From NCBI GenBank assembly GCA_050742455.1, contig JBOGIG010000008.1, forward strand, positions 1 to 23,641: a stretch of DNA of 23,641 bases, written 5' to 3'. Made by a program: the position numbers and the translations under genes. Source of the DNA: JBOGIG01 sp050742455. Lineage in GTDB: Bacteria > Actinomycetota > Acidimicrobiia > Acidimicrobiales > JBOGIG01. The notes beneath the pieces were generated by a model, which saw only the letters and a program-made list of their open reading frames with translations, had not been told where the DNA came from and did not search any database. Of the stretch, positions 14,042 to 21,572 are shown one piece after another. Position 1 is the first letter of the stretch, and every line of letters begins with the position of its first letter.

Positions 14042-14976
14042 GATCGGTCCAGCCAGACCGGCTTCGGGGGCAGGGCCTGCTCGACCAGGTTCGGGGGCAG
14101 GTCCGGCTCGACCAGCCGCGGGCGCGGGTCACAATGCGGCTTCTCCGCCCGCAGGAAGAGGAGCCGGGGAATGGTGGCGGCATCCTCGTATTCTGCCGCT
14201 CGGATCAGGAATCCGGGGGGAGGGGCCGGTTCGATCATCCGGGTGATGAATAGCCCGGCCTCGGCCATGAGGTTCACGTAGCGGCCGAGGGGGCGATGGA
14301 GGAAGGGAATGAAGACATCCTTTTCCACTTCCTCGACCGTGGAGTCCTCCACCAGGTAAGGCCCGATACGCCAGTACTGCTCCCCCAGTATGTGGTCGTC
14401 GATCCAGCCACTACCCGGAGTCTGCAACAAGGGATGATTGAGGAGGAAAAGAAAGCAACCCCCCGGGGTCAGCACCCGGGCCACCTCGGCGATCGCGGCT
14501 TCCACATCCAAGATGTGCTCGAATACCAGGCAGGCCACCGCAGCATCGAACGATGAGGAGGCCAGCGGCAAGGCATTGGCCTGGGCCCGGGCGTAATGCG
14601 GGCCCCCGCCCCGCCGATGGGCCTCGACGATCTGGCCTCGGGTGGGGTCGATACCCACCACCGTCGGAGGCGAAGCCCTACCGACTGACTCAGGACCGAC
14701 TGATTCAGGACCGACTGACTCAGGACCGACTGATTCAGGACCGACTGACTCAGGACCGACTGACTCAGGACCGACTCGGGGATCGCTTGCGGGCAGACCC
14801 CGGGCCAGGCGAGCCACCTGTCCCTCGCCGGTACCTATGTCGAGGATCCGACGGCGACCGGCCAGATGCTCTGCCAGCAGGGGCAGGATCTGTTCTTCGT
14901 ACTCGGCATCGGCCCCGTTGGTAAATCCCACCTGCCACCAGGAGGCATTGGCCTCCCACAGGTCGGGGTGGGTCAT
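14038..14976 (-). CDS. Class I SAM-dependent methyltransferase with an in-frame repeat insert
   Basis: This 312-residue protein shows the class I methyltransferase fold. Motif I is ILDIGTGEG (44-52), the second strand ends VVGID with acidic D110, then come ALPLASSSFDAAVACLVFEHILDVEAAIAEVARVLTPGGCFLFLLNHP. This resembles the Methyltransf_11/25 type seen in ubiquinone, sugar and small-molecule methyltransferases; the substrate cannot be named. Between motif I and the second strand sits a stretch of six identical VGPES units (68-97), far longer than the normal loop. A second short duplication (LVEPDLPPN/LVEQALPPK, 288-305) is near the C-terminus. The gene is wedged between uvrC and rapZ with ATGA overlaps on both sides, so it is firmly part of the operon and likely translated. 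Confidence 0.88.
   Translation of the reverse strand: MTHPDLWEANASWWQVGFTNGADAEYEEQILPLLAEHLAGRRRILDIGTGEGQVARLARGLPASDPRVGPESVGPESVGPESVGPESVGPESVGPESVGRASPPTVVGIDPTRGQIVEAHRRGGGPHYARAQANALPLASSSFDAAVACLVFEHILDVEAAIAEVARVLTPGGCFLFLLNHPLLQTPGSGWIDDHILGEQYWRIGPYLVEDSTVEEVEKDVFIPFLHRPLGRYVNLMAEAGLFITRMIEPAPPPGFLIRAAEYEDAATIPRLLFLRAEKPHCDPRPRLVEPDLPPNLVEQALPPKPVWLDRS
14062..14115 (-). repeat. 27-bp x2 tandem duplication at the methyltransferase C-terminus
   Basis: Units at 14062-14088 and 14089-14115 share TTCGGGGGCAGG at one end and GCTCGACCAG at the other, differing at only a few bases. They encode LVEPDLPPN and LVEQALPPK. As with the other tracts, the length is a multiple of three. Confidence 0.85.
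14681..14770 (-). repeat. 15-bp x6 tandem repeat inside the methyltransferase
   Basis: Six perfect-length units of CCGACTGA(C/T)TCAGGA run from 14681 to 14770. They differ only at one C/T position, in the order C, T, C, T, C, C, and a partial seventh unit follows. Read on the minus strand they encode VGPES six times. The C/T change is synonymous, so the peptide repeat is exact. Confidence 0.95.
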
Positions 14977-16949
14977 CTCTCCCCCACCGGTCCCCCTTCC
15001 AATACCGATCCGGCCGACCTGTCCGGTCGAGCGGGCCTGGCCGATCCAGTCTTTCTCACGGGCGCTGGGCCATGGAGTCGCAGGTAAACGGCCCGGGCCA
15101 CTGGGTCCGGCAACCAGCTAAGGCCCTCCATGTCAGCCTGGGTGGCCCGTTTGACCCCGGCCACGCCGCCCAACTCCTTGGTAAGACGGGCCTGGCGAAC
15201 CGGTCCCAGGCCGGTAATCCCGTCCAGGGCACTACGGGTCATCCGCTTTCCCCGCAGTTGGCGATGGTAGGTGATGGCGAAGCGGTGGGCCTCGTCCCTT
15301 ATCCTTTGCAACAGGTACAGTGCCTCGGACTGGCGAGGGATACGGATGGGTTCGGACCGGCCGGGCACGAACAGCTCCTCGAACTGCTTGGCCAGGCCCA
15401 CCACGGGGATTTCCGAGTCCAGACCGAGGTCCTCCAGAACCCGTATGGCCACATTCAGCTGGCCCTTGCCCCCATCCACTACGAGCAACTGGGGTGGGTA
15501 GGAAAATCGGCGGGATCGCTCCGCTACCGGGAGCTCTCGCTCGGCCAGCAATGCCCCCAAGCGACGGGTCAGGACTTCGGCCATGGCGGCATAGTCGTCG
15601 TTCTGTCCGACGGTGGCCACCTTGAATCGGCGGTAGTCGCTCTTCTTGGGCAGCCCGTCCTCCATCACCACCATGGAACCCACGTAATCGGTGCCTTGGA
15701 TGTGGCTCATGTCGTAGCACTCGATGCGCAGGGGAGCTTCAGGCAGCTCCAGTGCGTCCTGGAGCGCATTCAGGGCACGGGCCCGGCTGTTGTGGTCCGA
15801 GGCCCGCTTGAGACGGTGGCGGGCAAACTCCTCCTTCGCATTGCCGGTGACCGTTTCTTGCAGGGCTCGCTTGTCCCCCCGCTGAGGCACGCGGATAGTG
15901 ACACCCAGAGCGGCCCTGTCACCTCGGGCGGCGAGGTGCGAACGCCGTAGACGCAGCCACTCGGTGAGGACCTCCAGGCTTTCCGGTTGATCGGGTACCA
16001 AGATCTCGCGGGGGACCTCAATTCCTTCGTCGGCATAGTGCTGCTCCAGTATTTGAGCAATCAGGGCGGGGCGTTCCAAGTCCTCCACCTTGTCGACAAC
16101 GAAGCCCTTTCGACCCGTCACCCTTCCCTGGCGGACGTAAAAGACGGCCACACCCGCCTCCAGCTCGTCCTCGACCAGTCCGAAGACGTCGATGTCCTCA
16201 GAGCGGGCTGCCACCATGACCTGGCGTTCGATGGCCTTGCGCACCGTGGCCAGCCGATCCCGTAAACGCGCGGCCTGCTCGTACTCCAGGGCGTCGGACG
16301 CCCGAGCCATCTCCGATTCCAGGCGGCGCACGATCGGCTGGGTATCGCCCGACAAGAAGTCCATGAGCTCGCCAACCAGGCGGTCGTGATCCTCTTTGTT
16401 TATCTCTCCCACGCACGGCCCCGAGCACTTCTCGATGTGGAATAGGAGGCAGGGTCGGCCCAGTCGCTGGTGCCGGGCGAACTTGTGATCGGTGCACGTT
16501 CGCACAGGGAAGGACCGCAACAACAGGTCAAGCGTCTCCCTGATGGCATAGGCGTGGCCGTAGGGTCCGAAGTACCTCACCCCCTTGCGCTTGGCCCCCC
16601 GCATCACCGTCGGTCGGGGCCATTCCTCCGACACCGTGACCGCCAGGTAGGGATAGCTCTTGTCGTCCCGCAGCCGGATGTTGAATCGGGGTCGGTGCTT
16701 TTTGATCAGGTTGAACTCGAGCATGAGGGCCTCGACCTCGTTGCGCACCTGGATCCACTCCACCCGTTCCGCCGTGGCCACCATTTGCGCCGTCCTTGGG
16801 GCCAGGGTTGCCGGGTCAGCAAAATAATTCGACAGCCTCTGGCGCAGAGAGGCCGCCTTGCCCACGTAGATGACCCGGCCGTCGGCATCGTAGAACTGGT
16901 AGGAACCGGGACCCTCGGGAATGGTGCCGGTAGCCGGGCGCGAAATCAC
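14973..16949 (-). CDS. uvrC: UvrABC excinuclease subunit C
   Basis: This is the nuclease subunit of nucleotide excision repair, making the 3' and 5' incisions around a UvrB-bound lesion. Read from the GTG at 16949 it has 658 residues, and the family N-terminus (RPATGTIPEGPGSYQFYDADGRVIYVGKA) begins directly. The frame continues to 17135, but that extension would overlap nadA and has no similarity. Domains in order are the GIY-YIG nuclease, a cysteine cluster (RTCTDHK, GRPCLLFHIEKCSGPCVG), the UVR motif that contacts UvrB (SDALEYEQAARLRDRLATVRKAIE), the UvrC RNase H-like nuclease (ECYDMSHIQGTDYVGSMVV, LLVVDGGKGQLN), and C-terminal helix-hairpin-helix repeats (ALDGITGLGPVRQARLTKELGG). An AGGAGG touches the GTG with no spacer, and CATTCT lies six bases upstream, so a leaderless start is possible. 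It heads the eight-gene block. Confidence 0.95.
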   Translation of the reverse strand: MISRPATGTIPEGPGSYQFYDADGRVIYVGKAASLRQRLSNYFADPATLAPRTAQMVATAERVEWIQVRNEVEALMLEFNLIKKHRPRFNIRLRDDKSYPYLAVTVSEEWPRPTVMRGAKRKGVRYFGPYGHAYAIRETLDLLLRSFPVRTCTDHKFARHQRLGRPCLLFHIEKCSGPCVGEINKEDHDRLVGELMDFLSGDTQPIVRRLESEMARASDALEYEQAARLRDRLATVRKAIERQVMVAARSEDIDVFGLVEDELEAGVAVFYVRQGRVTGRKGFVVDKVEDLERPALIAQILEQHYADEGIEVPREILVPDQPESLEVLTEWLRLRRSHLAARGDRAALGVTIRVPQRGDKRALQETVTGNAKEEFARHRLKRASDHNSRARALNALQDALELPEAPLRIECYDMSHIQGTDYVGSMVVMEDGLPKKSDYRRFKVATVGQNDDYAAMAEVLTRRLGALLAERELPVAERSRRFSYPPQLLVVDGGKGQLNVAIRVLEDLGLDSEIPVVGLAKQFEELFVPGRSEPIRIPRQSEALYLLQRIRDEAHRFAITYHRQLRGKRMTRSALDGITGLGPVRQARLTKELGGVAGVKRATQADMEGLSWLPDPVARAVYLRLHGPAPVRKTGSARPARPDRSAGSVLEGGPVGER

Positions 16950-17120
16950 CCTCCTAGAATGCCATTCCCCGTTACCGAGCCGGGCAGCGTAAGATAGTGG
17001 GTGAGCCGGCCTGGTATCCGGCATACATAAACAGCTCCATGACCGACATCCCCGCGGAAGGGCGACCAGGCTGTCCCCGCCGGTCATCAGCGGAGCTTCT
17101 CCCCCAGGGGGTTCTGCCAA
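16950..17120. promoter_or_regulatory. Divergent uvrC/nadA promoter region
   Basis: These 171 bases separate uvrC (minus) from nadA (plus). For uvrC there are two -10 candidates on the minus strand: CATTCT at 16961-16956, exactly six bases before the GTG, and TATCTT at 16995-16990. For nadA, CCCCCAGGGGG lies about nine bases before the ATG and could supply the ribosome site. I found no recognised NAD-regulator or SOS box. Confidence 0.4.
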
Positions 17121-18215
17121 ATGTTCAGGCTGCAAACGCCGCTCCCCGAGCGTTACATAAAGGCATCAGCCGAGGAATTGGACGCCTGGATCGGCGCCGC
17201 CAAGGCCGTCCTTGGTCCACGGCTGTTCATCCTCGGTCATCACTACCAACGCGACGAGGTGATGGCCTGGGCTGACGCCCGGGGGGATTCCTTCGGGCTG
17301 TCACGCACGGCGGCCGACCAGCACGAGGCCGAGTACGTCGTCTTCTGCGGGGTGCATTTCATGGCCGAGTCAGCTGACGTGTTGACCGGGCCCCATCAGC
17401 AGGTAATCCTGCCCGACCTCAACGCCGGATGCTCCATGGCCGACATGGCCGACATCGACGCCGTGGACGAAGCCTGGGATGAGCTGGCCCTGGTTACCGA
17501 CGTCGAGCGCCTTATGCCTGTCACCTACATGAACTCGTCTGCCGCCCTCAAGGCCTTCGTGGGCCGCAAGGGTGGGGCGGTGTGCACGTCATCCAATGCC
17601 CGGGCTGTTCTCACTTGGGCCCTCCAGCGTGCCGACAAGGTCTTGTTCTTCCCCGACCAACACCTCGGGCGCAACACCGGATACCAATTGGGCTACGGCG
17701 AGGCCGACATGGCCGTGTGGAACCCCCGCATGGTTCTGGGCGGTCTGGACGAGGCAGCGGTAAAGGCCTCGACCCTGCTGTTGTGGAAGGGACACTGCTC
17801 CGTGCACCAGCGGTTCCGTCCCGAGCACGTGGCGGCATTTCGGGCCGAACATCCCAAGGGCCAGGTGCTTATCCACCCCGAATGCCCCCACGAGACGGTG
17901 GAACTGGCTGATCAGGTCGGCTCCACCGACTTCATCATCAGGGCGGTGGCGGAGGCCGACGCGGGTTCGGTCCTGGCCATCGCCACCGAGATCCACCTGG
18001 TAAATCGCCTGGCCCATGACAACCCGGACAAGACCATCGTGTCCCTCGATCCCCTCATCTGTCCCTGTTCAACCATGTTCCGCATCGACGGGGCACACCT
18101 GGCCTGGGTCCTGGAGAACCTGGTGGCAGGTGATGTGGTAAACCGCATCATCGTCGACGGCGAGGAGGCCAGGTGGTCCAGAGTGGCCCTGGACCGCATG
18201 CTGGAGATTGTGTAG
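17121..18215 (+). CDS. nadA: Quinolinate synthase A
   Basis: This [4Fe-4S] enzyme condenses iminoaspartate with dihydroxyacetone phosphate to make quinolinate in de novo NAD synthesis. It has 364 residues, normal for the longer Bacillus-type form. Conserved elements are ILGHHYQRDEVMAWAD (37-52), FCGVHFMAESADVL, PDLNAGCSMADM with C104, TYMNSSAALKA, FFPDQHLGRNTGYQLG, LLWKGHCSVHQRF with C226, HPECPHE with C255, and LICPCSTMFRI with C314/C316. By comparison with the Bacillus enzyme, C104, C226 and C316 are the likely cluster ligands. nadB and nadC do not follow; it appears monocistronic, transcribed away from uvrC and closed by a hairpin. The ATG start fits the family N-terminus. Confidence 0.96.
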   Translation: MFRLQTPLPERYIKASAEELDAWIGAAKAVLGPRLFILGHHYQRDEVMAWADARGDSFGLSRTAADQHEAEYVVFCGVHFMAESADVLTGPHQQVILPDLNAGCSMADMADIDAVDEAWDELALVTDVERLMPVTYMNSSAALKAFVGRKGGAVCTSSNARAVLTWALQRADKVLFFPDQHLGRNTGYQLGYGEADMAVWNPRMVLGGLDEAAVKASTLLLWKGHCSVHQRFRPEHVAAFRAEHPKGQVLIHPECPHETVELADQVGSTDFIIRAVAEADAGSVLAIATEIHLVNRLAHDNPDKTIVSLDPLICPCSTMFRIDGAHLAWVLENLVAGDVVNRIIVDGEEARWSRVALDRMLEIV

Positions 18216-18217
18216 GA

Positions 18218-18239
18218 ACCGGATCCGATCGGGTCCGGT
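18218..18239 (+). terminator. Probable terminator of nadA
   Basis: ACCGGATCC (18218-18226) pairs with GGGTCCGGT (18231-18239) around the tetraloop GATC, giving a 9-base stem with one G-U pair, three bases after the nadA stop. The downstream GTCTGTCTC is only moderately T-rich. Its place between convergent genes supports a terminator role. Confidence 0.6.
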
Positions 18240-18270
18240 GTCTGTCTCGCCTATCCAGCACCCATACCGC

Positions 18271-19053
18271 CTATCTCGCCGACATTCCCCGGAACCGTCG
18301 ATGCCGCCAAAGGTGGCGGCAAACCGCCCATGCGTGTCGCGCTCCCCGGCGGGTCATCAGGGTCCGGTTCCTCCGCCGGGGCGGATGTTCGACGGAGGCG
18401 TCCGACACCTGTAGAACTCGCCAGCCACGCTCCCGCAACCGCAGACAGAAGTCGACGTCCTCCGGTCCATAAAAATAGGACTCGTCCAAGCCCCCGACAT
18501 CGTTGAAGGCACTTCGCCTAACAACCTGGCAAGCCCCGATCCCGAAGTCGACCTCTCTGGGCGCACCATGAGCCGTCGGTTCAACGCCATCATAGTGGTC
18601 ACTGAGCCGAAGAGCCCGGAAGGCCTTGCGACCCAGAGTGGGGGCCCGGCCAGCGCTGGCCTCGGGCTTCTGACCGGCGAAAACCGGGACGGCCACTGCA
18701 ATGCGTTCATCGGCGAGCACTACCTCAGCCAGCCGACCCAGGCTCTGGGGCAACAAAACAGCATCGCTGTCCAGGAAACAGATCAGCGAAGCAGCGCCGA
18801 GACGGGCCCCTTGATTGCGCGCCTTGGCCACGCCTTGATTTGTCTCATTGCGCACCAAGACCACATCTGGATCCTCGAACCCTAGGGCGGCGGGCCTGGA
18901 GCCGTTGTCGATTACGATCACACGCGGCACGACTTCGGTGGCGGCCAAGACCGAGTCAAGCGCCCGTTCGAGCATGGCGGGATCATTCCAGGTAAGGATC
19001 ACCACATCCACCACCGGTCTCGCCGACGATGGACTCCGCCCCTGGTCGTACAC
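18271..19053 (-). CDS. GT2-family glycosyltransferase (rhamnosyltransferase-like)
   Basis: This inverting GT-A glycosyltransferase has 260 residues from the GTG at 19053. The open frame reaches 19173 with a TTG, but the extra 40 residues have no family similarity. The choice is backed by CATAAT at 19065-19060, a near-perfect -10 box ending six bases before the GTG, so the mRNA is probably leaderless. Motifs are VVDVVILTWNDPAMLERALDSVL, then VIVIDNGS, NQGVAKARNQGARLGAASLICFLDSDAVL (the DxD-like metal site is DSD) and GACQVVRRSAFNDVGGLDESYFYGPEDVDFCLRLRERGWRV, the ED-containing acceptor region of rhamnosyl/GT2 enzymes. There are no membrane segments. It is divergent from the WbsX operon and likely adds a sugar to the same surface glycan; donor and acceptor are unknown. 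Confidence 0.88.
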   Translation of the reverse strand: MYDQGRSPSSARPVVDVVILTWNDPAMLERALDSVLAATEVVPRVIVIDNGSRPAALGFEDPDVVLVRNETNQGVAKARNQGARLGAASLICFLDSDAVLLPQSLGRLAEVVLADERIAVAVPVFAGQKPEASAGRAPTLGRKAFRALRLSDHYDGVEPTAHGAPREVDFGIGACQVVRRSAFNDVGGLDESYFYGPEDVDFCLRLRERGWRVLQVSDASVEHPPRRRNRTLMTRRGARHAWAVCRHLWRHRRFRGMSAR

Positions 19054-19059
19054 GCCCCC

Positions 19060-19065
19060 ATTATG
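19060..19065 (-). promoter_or_regulatory. -10 box for a leaderless GT2 transcript
   Basis: CATAAT on the minus strand is followed by GGGGGC and then the GTG at 19053. A start point seven bases after the box would be the G of the start codon. No matching -35 was seen. GGGGG could alternatively be read as a very close ribosome site. Confidence 0.5.
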
Positions 19066-19204
19066 GCGGCGTCGGCCCAATGTCGGGGAGCGATGGGGCT
19101 TGACCAAGAACAGGGGACGGACAAGGGCGCCGTCGAAGACAGGGGGACGCAGGGACCAGGCGGTAAGGTCCAAAGGTGTCCCCAGGATCGAGTTGGGTCC
19201 TACC

Positions 19205-19210
19205 TATACT
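19205..19210 (+). promoter_or_regulatory. -10 box for a leaderless WbsX operon transcript
   Basis: TATACT is followed by GACCCC and then GTG at 19217, so initiation seven bases after the box would fall on the start codon itself. No Shine-Dalgarno precedes the GTG, which favours leaderless translation. No convincing -35 was found. Confidence 0.6.
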
Positions 19211-19216
19211 GACCCC

Positions 19217-20347
19217 GTGCCGGCAGCCTCGGGGGTGACACCCTCCATACTCGGCCCCGCCGTGCTTTCACGCCCGGCCACTATGGCCTTTTACCTTCCC
19301 CAGTTTCACCCGATCAGCGTGAATGACGAAGCGTGGGGGCCCGGCTTTACGGAATGGCACAACGTAGTGGCAGCTCGTCCCCGCTTCACCGGGCACCGCC
19401 AGCCCGTGCTGCCTGGACAACTCGGCTTCTACGACCTCCGCCTGGACGAAACCCGCCAAGCCCAGCAGTCCATGGCTCTAGCTCATGGCATAGACGGATT
19501 CTGCTGGTATCACTACTGGTTCTCCGGTCAACGCATTCTCCACGAGCCCTTTGACCGGATGCGGCGAGATCCCCTGGAAACACTCCCGTTCATGTTGTGT
19601 TGGGCCAACGAGGCTTGGACGCGCCAATGGAGCGGCAACAGCGGCAGCGTGATAGTGGAGCAACGCCACTCCGATACCGACGATGACAACCACATCAAAT
19701 TTCTTCTGGACGTATTCGCCGATCCGTCATACGTCCGACTTGACGACAAACCGGTGTTCATGGTGTATCAGCCGATGAAACTGCCCGATCCAGGTAGAAC
19801 ATTTGACCGCTGGCGCTCGGCGGCCGATCAGAGTGGCTTTCCCGGCCTGTGCCTTCTTGGCGTGGAAAGCTTCCGGCGCCGGATCCGTGATCCGGGTGCC
19901 TTGGGATTGGACGGCGTGGTCGAGCAACAGCCCGATCTCGCTCTGGTCCGTCCCCCGTGGCGTGCTGTTCCTCGCCTGGTCGCCAGCCGCCTCGGATTGG
20001 CCCCACGCTATCCCCGCTTGATTCGCTTTCCCTACGAGACCCTGGTCCGTCGGGCGCTGGATCGGATGGGTTCCAGGCAAGACCCCAGTCGCTACTCCAC
20101 TGTTTGCACAGGATGGGACAATTCGCCCCGTCGCCAACGGGGTGCCGTCGTCATCACCGATGCCAGCCCTGAGCGCTATGGCGATTGGTTGGCCCAGACC
20201 CTCTGGGAGACCAAAGCTCCGATGGTATTCATAAATGCCTGGAATGAGTGGGCCGAGGGCGCCCACCTGGAGCCGGACGTGATTCATGGCGCCGCTTATC
20301 TCGAAGCACACGCCGATGCCGTTCACCGCGTCGTGGCCCGGCGGTAA
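19217..20347 (+). CDS. WbsX-like / GH99-like domain glycan enzyme
   Basis: This has 376 residues from the GTG at 19217. The frame is open further upstream, but the leaderless promoter arrangement and absence of similarity in the extension support this start; an ATG at 19283 is the alternative. The WbsX pattern is clear: AFYLPQFHPISVNDEAWGPGFTEWHNV, RPRFTGHRQPVLPGQLGFYDLRLDETRQAQQSMALAHGIDGFCWYHYWFSG, LPFMLCWANEAWTRQWSG and, near the end, INAWNEWAEGAHLEPD. These proteins are annotated as WbsX glycosyltransferases or as GH99-like hydrolases and sit in O-antigen and capsule loci. There is no signal peptide, so it acts in the cytoplasm. It is the first gene of an operon with a GT4 enzyme, a flippase and a methyltransferase. 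Confidence 0.9.
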   Translation: MPAASGVTPSILGPAVLSRPATMAFYLPQFHPISVNDEAWGPGFTEWHNVVAARPRFTGHRQPVLPGQLGFYDLRLDETRQAQQSMALAHGIDGFCWYHYWFSGQRILHEPFDRMRRDPLETLPFMLCWANEAWTRQWSGNSGSVIVEQRHSDTDDDNHIKFLLDVFADPSYVRLDDKPVFMVYQPMKLPDPGRTFDRWRSAADQSGFPGLCLLGVESFRRRIRDPGALGLDGVVEQQPDLALVRPPWRAVPRLVASRLGLAPRYPRLIRFPYETLVRRALDRMGSRQDPSRYSTVCTGWDNSPRRQRGAVVITDASPERYGDWLAQTLWETKAPMVFINAWNEWAEGAHLEPDVIHGAAYLEAHADAVHRVVARR

Positions 20348-20351
20348 AGCA

Positions 20352-21572
20352 GTGAGACTCTGCATCCTGCACAACTCCGGCCCTGGGGGGGCGGCCCGAC
20401 TTGTCAATCAGATCGCCCTGGGTTTGGCCGCCACCGATGACGTCACCGTCTGCACCTGGGGTGATACCCCAGTGTCTACTCCCCCCGGAGTTTGCGCAAT
20501 GTGGTGTCGCCCACCTCGAATTCATCTTCCGGCGCCTTTTCATCCGTTCGCGAATCTCGTGCGGTCCTACCTCGGATCCCTCGGCGCAGCCAAGAGGGTT
20601 GATGCTGGGGCCTTCGATGTGGCCCTGGTCCTGGCCTGTCAGTGGGGTCAGGCTCCCCAGGCCCTTCGGCGATTGCGTACCCCGCACATCTACTTTGCCC
20701 AGGAAGGGCGACGCCGCACCACAGAATCGAACTACCTCCCAGTGGCCTCAAGCGCCCGGGCTGACCACATGATCCGTAGCATGGGCCGGTTGATCTATGA
20801 CGGCCTGGGAGCTCGCCTCGACCGCCAAGCTATGCGCTCCGCGTCCACCATTGTGGCCAACTCGGCATTCACCGCCCATCGGCTCGCGCAGGCCTACGGC
20901 GTGTCGGCCCAGGTTATCGAGCTCGGCGTGGCCGTGGACCAATTCCGGCCAGGAGGCCATAGGTCCGACAAACCAGGGGCCCTGGTAGTGGGCGCTCTCG
21001 ATCCCACTAAAGGACATGAGTTGGCCGTGGAGAGCTTGGCCCGACTGCCCATGATCAATCGGCCCACCCTTCGCATCGTATTCAATCGAGGGGATGAATC
21101 TTTCGGTGCGCACCTCACCCGCCTGGCGCAGGCCCGAGGCGTAAAGCTGAACCTTTTGAGGAACGTTTCCGAAGCCGAACTGGTCGCGGAATATCAGGCG
21201 GCAACCTTTTTGCTGGCCCTAGCCCAGGATGAGCCCTTTGGCTTGACGGTTCTGGAGGCAAGCGCTTGTGGAACCCCAACCGTCGCCGTAGGTGAGGGCG
21301 GCTACCTTCGCACGGTTGATCCCAGCCTTAACGGAATCTTGGCGCCACGCGATCCCGATGCCGTCGCCCGGGCTGTTTCCGAGATCCTCACTGGCCTGCG
21401 CGCCTTCGACTCACAGTTGATGGCGGCATGGACGGGCGAACACTGGGGTTGGGGTCGTTGCATCAGCCGGCTGCGCGCCGCTCTGGTCACCGAATCGGAG
21501 CGAGGAACCGACGATGGCCCCGAAGGCCGCAACCCCAACCCCGCCCGAGCAGAGGCAAGCTGGACCAATTGA
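20352..21572 (+). CDS. GT4-family glycosyltransferase
   Basis: This is a 406-residue retaining GT-B glycosyltransferase. The start is the GTG at 20352, four bases after the WbsX stop; the frame extends upstream but overlaps that gene. The N-terminal half begins VRLCILHNSGPGGAARLVNQIALGLA, the usual first strand and glycine loop. The hinge region has TIVANSAFTAHRLAQAYGVSAQVIELGVAVDQFRPGG. The C-terminal donor domain has ALVVGALDPTKGHELAVESL and the E-x7-E element EPFGLTVLEASACGTPTVAV, followed by the DPDAVARAVSEIL helix. It most likely extends the same surface glycan as its neighbours. The last 30 residues are polar and low-complexity. Its stop overlaps the flippase start (TTGA). Confidence 0.9.
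   Translation: MRLCILHNSGPGGAARLVNQIALGLAATDDVTVCTWGDTPVSTPPGVCAMWCRPPRIHLPAPFHPFANLVRSYLGSLGAAKRVDAGAFDVALVLACQWGQAPQALRRLRTPHIYFAQEGRRRTTESNYLPVASSARADHMIRSMGRLIYDGLGARLDRQAMRSASTIVANSAFTAHRLAQAYGVSAQVIELGVAVDQFRPGGHRSDKPGALVVGALDPTKGHELAVESLARLPMINRPTLRIVFNRGDESFGAHLTRLAQARGVKLNLLRNVSEAELVAEYQAATFLLALAQDEPFGLTVLEASACGTPTVAVGEGGYLRTVDPSLNGILAPRDPDAVARAVSEILTGLRAFDSQLMAAWTGEHWGWGRCISRLRAALVTESERGTDDGPEGRNPNPARAEASWTN

Noticed and set aside
14681..14770. Possible CRISPR array
   Set aside because: Units are 15 bases, directly adjacent without spacers, in frame and inside a coding gene; it is a coding tandem repeat.
16950..17135. Longer uvrC start at 17135
   Set aside because: It would overlap the nadA start by 15 bases and add 62 residues without family similarity. 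The family N-terminus begins at the GTG at 16949.
18848..19216. Upstream extension of the WbsX-like gene
   Set aside because: It runs antisense through the GT2 gene and has shadow-like composition; the -10 box and GTG at 19217 explain the true start.
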